From Diphasiastrum complanatum (Eukaryota; Streptophyta; Lycopodiopsida; Lycopodiales; Lycopodiaceae), in assembly GCA_029204225.1 (NCBI GenBank), contig MU832215.1, positions 17,746 to 81,745 of the forward strand: a stretch of 64,000 nucleotides of DNA, written 5' to 3'. The notes under the pieces are model-generated. The model searched no databases. It was not told the DNA's origin and worked only from the letters and a program-made list of their open reading frames with translations. Position numbers and translations under genes: made by a program. Of the stretch, positions 10,791 to 22,165 are shown piece after piece (position 1 is the first letter of the stretch; each line of letters begins with the position of its first letter).

Positions 10791-11586
10791 GGAAAGTCGT
10801 TGGAGCATTTGTCAAGCCCCTAGAGGGGGGAAGACCCTTAGGAAGCTGCTCAGGAAAAACATCGTTAAATTCTTGCCTAAGTTTCCTAAAGATTTCACCT
10901 TCTGGTGAATTTTCTTGCTTTAGGTTATTAGACATTAATTCCATTTGGAGATTGTAAAATTGCAAACTACATTCTTCATGGTAAGTAAAATCTTTTAACC
11001 AACATAAGTAAGAATTACAAGCTACAACATCCATACATTTAACTGTTTCTAAAGCAAAAAGCATATACGGAGTAGAATTATCAACATTTCCATTTAATTC
11101 TATGAGTGAGCCGTTATGCAAAAACGACAAACTGTGAGTTACATAGTTTTTCTTCATAGACTAGTTCCTCTCATAGAACCACTCCTTTCCAAGTATTACA
11201 TCAACCCTATCTAGATTCATAATATGAAAGGCTAATTTGTCTTTATAGGCTTGAATCTCAATTGGTAGACGTGGGACTATCCGGTCCCAAACTTGGCTTT
11301 CCGCTCCACGATTCACGTTCCACCCCGCCGTAGGACCTAATCTGGGTCCACCCTCTATGCCCTGGCCTGTGACCGTATCAAGCGGATGGCGTCCCATACC
11401 ACCGCCTAGGCTCTCAGCCATCTCCTGCCTTAAGCTAGCATACATCCTGGCCATGCACACGCTCTCCATCCACCTCCTCCTAGGTAGATAGAATGGATGG
11501 CAAATGAGTCCTCCTCCCTTTGTATATCTCCAAGGAGAGAGACTCCAAGCCATGTGCACACCTAGATCATGACACGTGGCAACCAT
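10791..11586 (-). pseudogene. Ty3/gypsy element B fragment (protease and RT remnants)
   Basis: Minus-strand gypsy remnants. The protease C-terminus (IMNLDRVDVILGKEWFYE, ~11,170-11,230) is followed by the RT leader (EFNDVFPEQLPKGLPPSR, ~10,840). This is fused directly to LTNAPTTFQQMMN, removing the whole fingers/palm N-half, and then to antisense chromodomain sequence. Upstream (11,300-11,586) the open frame is Gly/Arg/Met-rich with no recognisable gag, so gag is deleted. It is distinct from element A, which has its own protease. Confidence 0.7.
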
Positions 11587-11760
11587 GCAGGTTCACGAGT
11601 CACCGGTCGAGTCTACATGCCCAGTCATCGTCCAGTCTCAAGTTTAGGGTTGGGACCCAAGGGAGTTGGGTCCCTAACACGGTCCCTGAGTCAACTAGTC
11701 AAGTCAATATGGCGAGTCCGGTTTCAAGTTAGGTGGTTGGGTCCCTAACAAGTATGGCGC
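11587..11760 (-). repeat. Possible gypsy LTR remnant
   Basis: On the minus strand this contains two copies of TGTTAGGGACCCAAC (complements of ~11,659-11,674 and ~11,735-11,750), resembling an LTR start (TGTTA...). It sits where the 5' LTR of gypsy element B would lie. No clean paired LTR was found, so the call is tentative. Confidence 0.35.
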
Positions 11761-12715
11761 AGGGTCCAATTAAGGTAGCCCCAACCCTATTCAATAGCTT
11801 TGCTGAAGCTCAAGGGTGGCCTCCAAAACACTCTTACATGAAGTAATAAGTTACCTCCATTCATTCTGCAATGAATGACGTGATGCTTGAGTTCTTTGTA
11901 GGAGACTCATATACAATCCATTTAGAAGAAATCTACAATATTGTTCAGCCTCAACTCCTTATTGATTTTACCGTGATCATAGTTGGATATTGTTTTATAA
12001 TTGCCTGCTCAATGTCCACTGTTGTTTAAGAGCTGCTCTATGTGACTATTTGTTTATAAGTATTAAGGTTAAAATTTTGAATCCTAATTTACACCAATTT
12101 CTTTTTGAGTCTTCAAACAGCTCAATTGAAATCTTCTAGAAATAATCTAGTCACAAATCGAAATTATCGAATCATCTCGATTTAAATTGAATAGAAACTA
12201 TAGCAGAGCCAAACATTGTGTAGACAATATACAACATCAAGCAACTTTAAAATGACTTGACAAAAATAAATTTGTCTTGGCAATCAATCTTCAGGTCAAA
12301 ATAATAATAACAACTCGTTCCATAACCAGTGACAACAAGGTAGTTTTTAAAAGGATCAGCTTCATTGCCTTCATTTGTATATGAACCCCAGATTAAGATT
12401 CTCATGGCTGTTCAAATAGAATAACCCTAGCAATGTTATCTTCTTTGAATGTGGAGTCATTCACAAAACCCTTGTAAAGAAGAACATACCTTAATATTGC
12501 AAGCTCATCCATAGCACAAGATACCATACATCAAAGTATGGTGTTAGATATACAATTGACAATTTATGAACGCAAGGAAAAAGAACTTGTGAACCATAAT
12601 GTAAGCATTTCCACATCTTTGTCTAAGACATGACAGAGTAAAAGGTATCATGCCAAATTTTTGCTAAAAAAAATCCTGCAAGCAGACAAGCTTGTCAAAG
12701 TTCCAACAGGATTAC
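11761..12715. other. A/T-rich intron sequence, no gene seen
   Basis: Low-complexity, A/T-rich DNA directly downstream (minus strand) of the E(z) exon. I searched the minus strand for the next expected E(z) coding block and found none with proper splice sites, so the intron probably continues beyond the window. Confidence 0.5.
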
Positions 12716-12877
12716 CTAACAACAAAGTCATCACCCTTTGTAAAGTCATGTTTGTCTTCCTCCTCTTCAATTTGTTCCTCTTCACTATCGCTACAAATCA
12801 AAGCCTCATTTCCTGCCGAGTCATAATAAATGCGTCTGCGACCAACAACTGATTGATCTTCGGCCATCCTTTGGTTC
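12716..12877 (-). CDS. CLF: E(z)/CURLY LEAF-type histone methyltransferase, internal exon
   Basis: This coding exon belongs to the catalytic subunit of Polycomb repressive complex 2, which deposits H3K27me3. The acceptor is TTCTTATGTAG (AG at 12,878-12,879 on the minus strand) and the donor TTAG/GTAATC. Joined to the exon at 28,846 it reads ...FLDR-NQRMAEDQSVVGRRRIYYD..., then NEALICSDSEEE, an acidic run, and DFTKGDDFVVR. This block is strongly conserved in plant CLF/SWN proteins (NQRM..DQSVVGRRRIYYD and EALICSDSEEE). It enters and leaves in phase 2, matching its upstream partner exactly. There are no stops or frameshifts, so the gene looks functional. CLF versus SWN orthology cannot be decided from this part. 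The SANT, CXC and SET domains must lie beyond the left edge. Confidence 0.9.
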
Positions 12878-13317
12878 CTACATAAGAAAGCACAAAAAAA
12901 ATTTATTGATTAGCTTTACCCAAAACAGACAATCGTTTCATTTACATCTCTAGATGCTCACATCATCACACGCCATGCACAGTAAAATTCTTTATGGGCA
13001 CATTCCTTTGAAATTGTAGAGCTAAGGTAAACTCTAATTATACTGAGGTGTAACTAACTTAGAACTGCATTGTGGTGCTCCTACTAATCTCAACAACAAT
13101 TCACTCCTATTCTTATTTATGCATGATGATGCAAATACGGAAATACGGGCTTCATATCTCATCATCCAAAGAAAAATTCATTCTTCAAAATTCCTCTATG
13201 TCCAAAGATACGCTTTGCATATATAACATACCAACATGCATACATTATTGGATCAATCCAATATAGTTGTTGAGTGATGCTAAATGTGACATCAAGTGAA
13301 CTAAAGGGGAGATTGGA

Positions 13318-13896
13318 TGTTGGAGCATAATCTCATGACAGGATTTATGTTCTGATATTTGTGCATTCATAAATATCTTAGAAACTGTTACAAGCTAAGA
13401 TTCACTAGCTATGCTAGAAAGCAGGACTTAAGCTAGAAAGCAGGAAGAGAATGCTTAAGGAGGCTAAAGAGGAGCAATCATCATAAACTAAATAAAGGAA
13501 TACAATGATGCCCTACTTATACCCTCTCCCTGAATCAAATGGAGGATTCAAAAAAGGGAGGGAAAAGGATTTGGAGGGAAAATAGTGCGCCCTCCCAATA
13601 GGAGGACCCCCACTCCAAATCAATGTGACCAAGTCCTAAAAATATAACCAAATAGGGCCCAAGGCCAGTATATGAATAAAAAGGGCCCTTAGGCCTGCTT
13701 ATGCATAATAACAATAAAAGAATGGATGCGGCGAATGTAATGAGCCAAGTCCATAACTCTCCCCTGCAGAAAAACAAAGCCCTCCACTGGCTAGCAAGCA
13801 TAATGACTATCTAAAATAATAATGTAAGCATGCTAAATACTGAAAAATCACGAACTAATGGAAATACTGATGGAGAGGACATAAGTCGTCACAACA
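13318..13896 (-). repeat. Gypsy 3' LTR (minus element)
   Basis: 579 bp, TGTTGGAGCAT...GTCACAACA on the plus strand. On the minus strand it is preceded by the purine-rich CTTTTGGGGTATT, a plausible polypurine tract, and lies just beyond the chromodomain end of the gypsy at 14.0-16.8 kb. No 5' LTR copy was recognised. Confidence 0.55.
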
Positions 13897-14029
13897 AATA
13901 CCCCAAAAGTATCATAAATGTGTATAGCAAGTACTAAGCAAATACTACAATAAAGAATAGTCATAGCTAGCCGAATCATGAAATCGAGGGAACACCTACA
14001 ATGATATCTGTAGTAGAGGAAAGAACTAA

Positions 14030-14152
14030 AGCCATGAGGGCTCGAGCCTGATCTGCCAATAATGGTGTATGATAAAACACATCAATAGGCTCCCATGTGG
14101 CCTCCTCAACAGGACGACCATCCCACTGGATCAAAAACCGAATCTACCGGCA
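14030..14152 (-). pseudogene. Gypsy chromodomain fragment
   Basis: The minus frame reads IRFLIQWDGRPVEEATWEP followed by an alpha-helical tail (LLADQARALMAL) and a stop near the LTR. This matches the chromodomain core (Y/F-L-[IV]-x-W-x-G, then TWEP) that ends chromovirus integrases. A stop (TAG) lies just upstream, and no integrase core precedes it. Confidence 0.75.
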
Positions 14153-14159
14153 ATGTCGA

Positions 14160-15678
14160 CTATGGTGAAGGCGAACCTGGTGAATGGCAGCTGGTAAGAG
14201 CAGGATGACAGGCACGCTGTAACAGCATGGAAAAGCAAGCGATATGCCAGGAAACATGGAGCATAAAGAGATCATCCTGACAAAGGATAGCTAAAATGGA
14301 GAAATATGCACCAGCATGGTCAAAAGCCCAAGGTATCCATAAGGCCCATGAATGAGAAGTAGCAATGGCACACGGTACTCTCAAGGCCCATATCACGAGA
14401 AGAGCAGCATGCCAGAAGCTCCAGAAGGTCCAAGAAATCAATGCATCATCTAAACAGACATGATGCATGAAAACAGAAATAGTAGAGGCCCCAACTAAAA
14501 AACTGTAGCCGAAAAACTCATCCAGAAAGACCTCATATGGACATACCAATCCATCATAGGATACACCAAAAACGGATGGGGAATCGGATGACCCATCGGA
14601 ACTGGCCGCAAGTGTAATCCCAAAGTACACACCAGGCGCACAAGTGAGGAATAGAAGAAATGCACTAGAACGAGGAACAAGATCCGCAACATCAGTAGCA
14701 AGCATCGGAGCAATATCCACGTGTAGCTGGGAATGAGTATCAAAGCACATATGAGCAACACTGAAGTATATGGCGGCAACATCCCCAAAAAGTATCCTAG
14801 AGAGGAGAAGGAACTCTCTCAAGGTACCCTGATGGTCTCGGAACACCAGAACAAAGTGGCAACTCAGCATCGGAGACCAAGCGATATGGAGCAACCCGAA
14901 ATGACGGGGAACCTGAAGATCACCCGGACAAACAGTAGCTAGAACGGAAGCAGACAATGAGCAACAATCCAAGGAACAAATGAGAGCCACATGCATAATC
15001 ATAGAGATATCGGCACCATAGGTGATCAGTAATATGGAAAAACCAGCACCAATCAACAGGTCCAAATGAAAACCAAGCTATATGTAATAACCAGGAATGC
15101 CATATAGCCATAGCATTGGCATGGACTGCAGGAAACCTATATGTAGAAACACAAGGAGACTGAAGGATCCCCGTATACTCATCTAGAGAGATCCCAGCAT
15201 ATAAATACCCTAGATAAGTAATAGTGACCATCTGGCAAATATCCTCGGATGGAAAATGTGTAACGGTAAGGGCGAAAGGCTCATGAATCATGTCAGGAAC
15301 CGTAGAAATATCATGAGGCAGATCACAAACCTCAAGCAGAGATCCATGGAATAAAGCAAAAAAAGATACAACCTGATCAAGCGAGGGAACCAGCAAACGT
15401 GGACCTGTGAAGAACCCCATAGGAATCAGCAGGAACATCGGCCATAACGGACTCAAGAGATGGAGATATAGAGACCAATGGAGAAGATACTGCACCAACC
15501 ACCGAACCAGGAGGGCGATCTGAAGTATGCGCAAAAGCAATAGTAGAAATACCACCAATGAAACCAGGAATGACCACCGAATACCATATTTGTGAATCAT
15601 GGCATATAGGCGCAAGGCATGTAGCAACAACCTGTAAATCCGGATCAGCATCAACCTTTTATTAAAATATTGTAACAC
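14160..15678 (-). pseudogene. Unrecognised coding-like region inside a gypsy, in place of RT/RH/IN
   Basis: Between the protease (16 kb) and chromodomain (14.1 kb) of a minus gypsy, reverse transcriptase, RNase H and integrase would be expected, but no motif of any is present. Instead there are overlapping open frames of 301, 252 and 66 residues. Read as one product with two frame changes (near 15,380 and 15,050) they would make ~500 residues. The product is rich in aromatic and hydrophobic residues with scattered Asp/Ser (for example SVVGAVSSPLVSISPS, PHDISTVPDM, SDGSSDSPSVFG). I do not recognise it. It could be captured host sequence or very diverged element sequence; I assign no function. 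Confidence 0.35.
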
Positions 15679-16028
15679 TAATACTTTTGACTTGCCAGAA
15701 CTTTTTAATCGGAGCTCAGAAGTATGTCATGTAACATATCATTGGAAATCCCTTGTTAAGCGCTTTCCAATGCACCAAACTTTGCTAAATTCGGACTTAC
15801 CACTAAAAAGTTTTGCCATTTTTAGTGTGGAGTCAAAATGTGGAGTCAAAAAGTTACGTTACGTAGATTTCAAATTTGAGTGTTTTGAATGGTCCTTGTG
15901 TAAGAAAAAATTGAGAAAAAATATAAAAAGAATCTTTACAAAGGGTCTTTTTTGGATTTAGAACTCCTCTAATGATTCAGAGTACATTAGTTGCTGCTTC
16001 ACTTTCACCGTCCGTGGTGCACGAATTC

Positions 16029-16834
16029 TTAAAGGGTCTTTTTGGAGCTCAAAACTCCCCTAATGGGAAAGAAGAGCTGCATCATGAGCCTTTGGCAGGC
16101 TACGCATAAACTGCTTCCCGGTAACCAACTCATAGTCACCCTGGGAATCAATACCAGAAAGTAAATGATGCCGACCAACATGTGTAAAAGACAGTGTCTG
16201 CTGAGAAAGATCCACAGCAACAGTACCAAGTGATGAAAACCAATCTGCACCAAGAATAATGTCATAGTGCTCCAGAGGAATAATATAGAAATTTGCTTGT
16301 CCAAAGAAGTCACCAATGCCATAGTCCAAGCCCTGAAACATCTAAGAGCTGATAAAAGTATGTGAGCTAGCAACCTCGACATTGAGAGACTGTGTAGTAG
16401 AAATAGGTGTAGCACGAATCCTGGTGGAAATGTAACTGCTAATAAATGAGCGTGTACTACCCGTATCCACCAAAGCAATATACTCTCGCCCCAAAATGCG
16501 AACACGTAACCGAATAGAACGAGGACCAAGACGCCCAGCCCAAGTAGCATAAGCAAGCTGCGCATGGCAAGCGGCAGAAGCAGGAGCATCAAGAAATGGG
16601 TACAGAATGTGGGTCAGGAGTATCAAAAATCTGGATATAAACATCAGAATCATCAGGAGTAAGAGCCTCATGGTAAAAAACAACGGTAGGAGGACCAGGA
16701 GACTGTCGGCAATCACGGGCGAGATGATCTGGACTCTTACAGCGATAACAAAGGCGCTTCTGCTGAATCTCAGCGAACTCTGCGGCTGAATAACGGAGTG
16801 CCTCCATGCACCACTTTGGGCTTACAAAATACAA
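16029..16834 (-). pseudogene. Gypsy gag zinc knuckle and aspartic protease
   Basis: Minus strand: CYRCKSPDHLARDC (a CCHC zinc knuckle, ~16,715-16,755), then a linker. The protease follows with [14 protein letters not shown] (catalytic D-T-G, ~16,440-16,480) and ILGADWFSSLGTVAVD (~16,215-16,260), ending in GKQFMRSLPKAHDAA. It is broken by frame changes. The gypsy at 33.4-36.0 kb shares [14 protein letters not shown] and [12 protein letters not shown], so both belong to one family. Gag upstream of the knuckle is missing. Confidence 0.8.
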
Positions 16835-17923
16835 AAGGGCATAATATACACACTACTAGCATACACTCGTGATTAAGGGAGTTGCCCTTTTTCGTTTTTC
16901 GGCCATTTGGCTTCTATAAAGCAAAAAGAAGGTAACTCCACAAAAAGTTTGAATAAAAACAGGATAATTAGAATTGAAACGTGATTTTTTACTTTGCAAG
17001 GTTTCCTGAATCCAAACGCTTTTTAAATTGATCCCAAGAACAAAGAAGCATCAGTTTTGGCGCTGATTCTATGGTCAAACTCTGCACGTGGCCTTAGCCT
17101 TGATAGTGATGAATGAGCTTTTGCATGGCCTAAAAAAGTGCAAATGGTTGAACATAATAATGGAAAATATGATGTGCTCATTATCCAGATTATATTACGC
17201 ATGCATGGTCAAGGTCCTTGATCAGATGGTGAAATGGGCTACACATCAATATCTTCTCAACAGGCAAATTCAAATCATTGCTCCTTCAGTGACTTCCCAG
17301 TTTCTCCATTCTAGAATCCTTAAAAAAAATTAAGGAACAAAGAAGAACAAGCAACCACACTCACAATTAGAATTTTCTAAAATTGCAAGATCACACGAGG
17401 AATCGCAAATTCCAGTTAACCCTTCAACTATGCCAGTGCTGTTGTAGACTCTATATTTGGAACACATTATCAAAGCATTCTTCCATATGAATTTGTGAAA
17501 GATAAAGGGCTGTTGCTAGTTACTAGGATCCAGGCTGGACAGAACTTGAATTTTTCAACACCCATATTGTCATTAATTTGTTCATTTTTAGTTTCCCCGG
17601 GGACATACACCCTTCCTTTGAACTGTTAAAGACTAGTATCCATAGGTGATTGATGCCCTGAATTCAATAACGATAGTGCTTACACACTTGTTTTTCTTGA
17701 AAAAAGTAGAAAAAGTATGGCATCAACCCTCCACCTCCCCATGACGAATATAAGGCTGGAGCCCTCTTATAGAAAATTTAGGAGACAAGTCATCAGATGA
17801 ATCAAGAATTTGAGGAGTGCTGCCTAGAAACAACAGGTCCTACATTTTTTATATAAGTTACATACGCTAGTGCTACATTGAATGGTTTTCTTCAATTATA
17901 TGTCTATAGCTCATAAAAGGAAG
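16835..17923. other. No gene recognised (intron)
   Basis: A/T-rich DNA with short open frames only. No transposon protein motif or splice-bounded coding block was seen. Confidence 0.4.
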
Positions 17924-18286
17924 GTTCCAGCCATAGATGCAGCGAATCGCGATTCGCTGGTTTTGCGATTCGCGAATCGTGATTCGCTGCAAAGAATCAT
18001 TTTCAAGAATCGTTGAAAAAAAAATAATATTTGTGCATTTCGGGCCTGGGAGGGAGAGGGAGAATCAGAGAGCCTGGGAGTTAATACACCTAAACTGGAC
18101 CATCCTGCACCTGAAACAGTCGACAAACTACACAGTCATAATGCTCTCAATCAAAGCTTTCATCTGATACCCATATTGCCTAAAAAAGTTTCAAAAAAAA
18201 AAAATCGATTCTGAGCGATTCTCTAAAAAACCCAAAACGCGATTCTGAATCGCAATTCAGAATCGCGGTGCATCTATGGTTCCAGC
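17924..18286. mobile_element. hAT-type MITE with 8-bp target duplication
   Basis: The element spans 17,932-18,278 (347 bp) and begins CATAGATGCA and ends TGCATCTATG, a perfect 10-bp terminal inverted repeat. GTTCCAGC flanks both sides (17,924-17,931 and 18,279-18,286): an 8-bp target site duplication, the hAT hallmark. Subterminal DNA is packed with GCGAATCGC/GCGATTCGC palindromes at both ends. It has no coding capacity, so it would have been moved in trans by a hAT transposase. Confidence 0.85.
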
Positions 18287-18834
18287 ATTGATGAGCAGAT
18301 TGGTCTTGACAAGCTTGATGCTCATCAGCAAGCTGCTGATATTGTATACTCCAATAGCGTCTTGCTGCTTTAAGTAGCCGGAATTGTTGAGTAAAGTGCT
18401 AATTGAAGTGAAAATTTTGTATGGGTCTTATGAAATCTTGAAGAGCATCATCAGTTGTTGTAGCCCCATCAACGTCCAATTGTGGTAAAGCTTGCAATGT
18501 ATTGTGAAATCAATACAAGACAAGGTGTTTGATCATCCACCAATGGTCACTCAATTGTCTGTAACTAGAACCCAAACATATTGAAAATGCCTAAGAATGC
18601 CTATATGGTACCTAACATTTGAATCTTAGAAAGACACATAAATTAGATCATTACGTTTATCACCAAAACCAATTGTCTAGTAAAACAGTAATGGACTCAA
18701 ATGAGGTCCACAAGGACTATTTATTAAAATTCAGGGTGCATATCCTTCTAATTGCCATCATAAAAATCAATCAAGCATCTTATTATAGCGAGATATACAC
18801 TCCTGAGAGATAAAACTGAAACTGCAGTATTGCC
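18287..18834. other. No gene recognised (intron)
   Basis: A/T-rich sequence without recognisable coding or repeat structure. Confidence 0.35.
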
Positions 18835-19149
18835 TTGTGTGCGAAATGGGAGATAACATTTGATGGTGCCTGTCATATCTGGTCCACACAACTAAAGTCC
18901 TTTTACACCTATGGAACGACCGGAGTTGATTTACCACTATTAAGGGTTTTGAGCCTTCTTAGCATTATGATTCAAATTGCATTGATAACCATGTGGCTGG
19001 GCATTAATTTAGGCATGGCTATGAACGACTCATTAATAGCTCAACAGTTGGTAACGTGGCAACAAAGTTCACTAATTTTGTCAAGCTGTCAGAGAGATCA
19101 ATATGGGTTTGAAGACATCCAATACCCTCCATTGATCGAATATCCATGA
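18835..19149 (+). pseudogene. Possible degenerate gypsy RNase H
   Basis: The frame reads KWEITFDGAC near its start and LGINLGMAMNDSLIAQQLVTWQ later. These resemble the W-x-x-x-FDGA and ...LGLxxA...DSQLVxxQV blocks of the archaeal-type RNase H found in some plant gypsy elements. The middle, with other catalytic residues, is unrecognisable. Weak and isolated. Confidence 0.3.
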
Positions 19150-20200
19150 TCAGAAAAATAACAGCCAACAAACTTTTAACAAGCTACTGACAAGTCTTCT
19201 TTCATGCACCTTCACGACCGGTTGCACAAACCACGCAGTCTATGTCAAGCGAAGCAAGAACTTCTTGCATCTTCAAAGATTTCATCGTCTAATCCCATCG
19301 CCCTTTGGAACTCGGAAGCATGTCCACACATTTGCACATAAAAGCAAGTAATACAAGTAGCAAACTTTCAAGTTCCAAGAGTTCAATTTGAAATATTATC
19401 AAGTTTATAAATCACATTACTACAGCGATACGGCCATAGCAACATCTTTGAGCATTCTAACATTGATTCTTACAAGTTTGTTTACTATGGACTTCATATG
19501 AATCAAATGATTATTGTTGAATAATAATGAAGGTCTTACCATTCTTGAAATTCAAACTAAAGAACTATCTTTTTGAAAGAATTTTTGTGGGCCTAGGTTT
19601 GAGTCCAAAAAAAATTGCAAGTGACTCCCGAACTTCCTTTGTAGTCTTAGTGAGGTCCAAATCATGCAAATTCTGAATCAGCCAAGCCTAAATGAAAACA
19701 AGCATCAGCTGTTTTATCACAGATATTCCATCTAATGGCACCTTCAAGCTCAATCGAGACATTTTCAAAACCATCAACAAGCTCCCATAGATTTTTCTTG
19801 GTTAATGTAAGTCTCATTTTGACCTTGCCATTTGTGAAAATTTTCTCCATGGAACTTGTCAACAAAAAGTCTTTGAGTCATTTTATAGTTGCAAACTCAA
19901 AATTTTCAAAATGTGAGGATAGAAACTCCCCCCTATATCATGATTAATGACTTCTTGAATGGTTGATGATCCTTTGGAATAAAGTACAAACGAATATTTT
20001 GTAACTTTAATCAAGAAACGGCATGGATTTCTCCAAATTTGGCTCATTAAATCAGTTGTTTACAGTGGTGTGTGCTCCTCATTAAACTACTGACATGAGA
20101 CTACAAACTGTCACTGATTTCAAGATGCAAACATCCAGGATTTTGTGCTTCAAAAGATGAGACGAGAACTTCCACAAAGGGGCAGGACCTTGTTTACTAA
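19150..20200. other. No gene recognised (intron)
   Basis: A/T-rich DNA; several short open frames on both strands without family resemblance. Confidence 0.35.
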
Positions 20201-20712
20201 CTTGAAGGACTCATTCCTTCCATTAAGGTATGAACCTTCCGTAGAGGTTTTCTCAACACAAGAACCTTAGCAAATTTCAAGGGTTCCTCCTTCATGCCTT
20301 CTAGAAGACATTTGTATATGCTTTCAGAAGATTTTTAACGAGCAGCCTTGTGTCCATGCAGCAAAAAATTTGAATCACGTCTCCGTCAGTCTCTTCTTGA
20401 TGTCTAACAGCTTGTCCTTCTCACCAATAAAGGGTTATAGTCATTTGTCATTGTGAAGGGTCGTTTTCTATCACAACTTTCTTCATTTATGATGGTACTT
20501 CAATGTAGCTCTTCATGTTAACCCAAATTTCGATCCTATAATTGGTAAAATCCAAAGTCAATTACTTAATCAAAAATATATGTCCTATAATAGATTTGTA
20601 GCGCCTACTACATGCAAAGTTCTATAGCTAATCTAAATAGAATAGGCCCCTAAAATAGCTCGCAAGCATGGCCTATTAACATGAGAGGTCAAATTAGCAT
20701 TAATTTCTAACA
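20201..20712 (-). repeat. Copia 3' LTR (outer end not defined)
   Basis: On the minus strand the LTR begins TGTTAGAAATTAATGC at 20,712, directly after the polypurine tract AGGGGGAG (complement of 20,713-20,720). The end further down is not resolved because the partner LTR is missing; 20,201 is a placeholder. Confidence 0.45.
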
Positions 20713-20720
20713 CTCCCCCT

Positions 20721-22020
20721 TAATGTTAATTTTGTTATCTACCACTCCTAGAAGTTTCCAAACATCTCAAACTTATTTTTATCAAGTCCCTTAGTAAAAT
20801 GTCCACAACTTCCTCTTTTGTTAGACAAATAGATATTCTAAAGTTTATTTTTGATAAAGTGTTGTTGTACTTCGATATGTTCCGATCTGCTGTAAAAAAC
20901 CGGATTCTTTGCCAATTTGATACAACTTTGGTTATCACCCTGAAGTATTGTAGGTGTTCCTTGTACCATATGAAGATCATGTAGAATCCTTTGTAGCCAA
21001 ATTGGCTCAGATGATGCATTCGTAGTAGCTCTGTATTTTGCCTTGCTAGTGATAATGCAATGGTAGGCTGCTTCTTTGAACTCCAAGATAGAGAACGTGT
21101 AGTCCATCTTCAATCTTATGCATCTCCTTCCCAATCATCATCTTCTCTTCCATAATAAATACCAAATCATAAAGCACCTTTAACATCTCTGAGTATCCAT
21201 TTCAACTTTCCAACGAACCTGCGTAGGTTTAGCCATAAATTGACTAACCATACTAACACCATATGCAATATCTGGTCGTGTAGTAGCTTACATCCACAAT
21301 CATATGTTGAAATAGGTTTGCATTCTGACATCCCAAATTTTTCAAAAAGTTCATGTGCATACCTAGATTGAGAAGTAAATAGACCATGTGCTACTCTCCA
21401 TACCTTAATCCCTAGAAAGTATTGTAGTGAACCAAGATCTTTCATGTCAAACTCTAGTCTCTGATGAGAGATCTTTCTGAAAATTTCGAATAAAAACTTG
21501 ATTAGAACCTGTGATAATAAGATCATCAACATACATCACTACAATGACAATCTGATTGTCTTTTACTATAACATAAAGTGTAGGCTACACTAATCTTCTG
21601 AAAACCAAGCTCCTCAAACTATGTATCGATCCTTTTGTTCCATGCTCTGGGCACTTGTTTAAGTCCGTATAAAGCTTTGTCCAACTTGCAGACCATGTCT
21701 TCTTGACCTTTGACTATGTATCCCTCTCACTGCTCCATATAGACTTCTTCCTCTAGAAATTCATTCAAGAATGCACTCTTAACATCCATTTGTTGCTCAA
21801 GCCTTGTTGATCTTCTAGTTCCCTGTTTACTTGACTCTCCTTGTTCCAAGATGACTCTGTCTTTGATCGTCTCACATACCACCTAGGTAAGTTTCTAGTA
21901 AACGGTGTAGGATGCTTCCTACTTTTGGTGAATAAGTATCCCCACATACTTGACCTCTCTTTCCTTTTTCCTATCTCCATCAAGGCTTCTCTAGGCAAAT
22001 GAGTTCGTGTAGGCGATTTG
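20721..22020 (-). pseudogene. Ty1/copia RT-RNase H, 5' truncated
   Basis: Minus-strand remnants of copia pol. RT parts around 21,540-21,720 include [18 protein letters not shown]-terminus: DMKDLGSLQYFLGIKV and SQSRYAHELFEKFGM, ~21,300-21,450. RNase H: SKAKYRATTNASSEPIWLQRIL and GDNQSCIKLAKNP with EHIEVQQHFIK, ~20,850-21,050. Several frameshifts and stops are present. The 5' part (gag, protease, integrase) is absent, and homology fades at ~22,020, next to the 3' end of LINE C. Confidence 0.85.
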
Positions 22021-22165
22021 CATAGGGGGCTTAGAGGCAGTCAATGTAAGAGCAGGTGCTCTTGGACAAAGTTACATAATGAGGTTGCAAGAGTTTTGGC
22101 ATGTGTCTAATGGAGCATCAGTTAGAAGCATGAGGCTAAGTGGTGACCGAGATGAGGATTGGAGT

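Noticed and set aside
12490-12530. Possible next E(z) exon (minus strand ...MDELAIL before a GTATGT donor)
   Set aside because: No acceptor AG in a suitable position, a stop just upstream in that frame, and only weak resemblance to the expected downstream block.
15692-15961. 89-codon plus-strand ORF
   Set aside because: No motif, and it lies on the strand opposite to a gypsy, in the linker between its protease and the unknown insert; likely chance.
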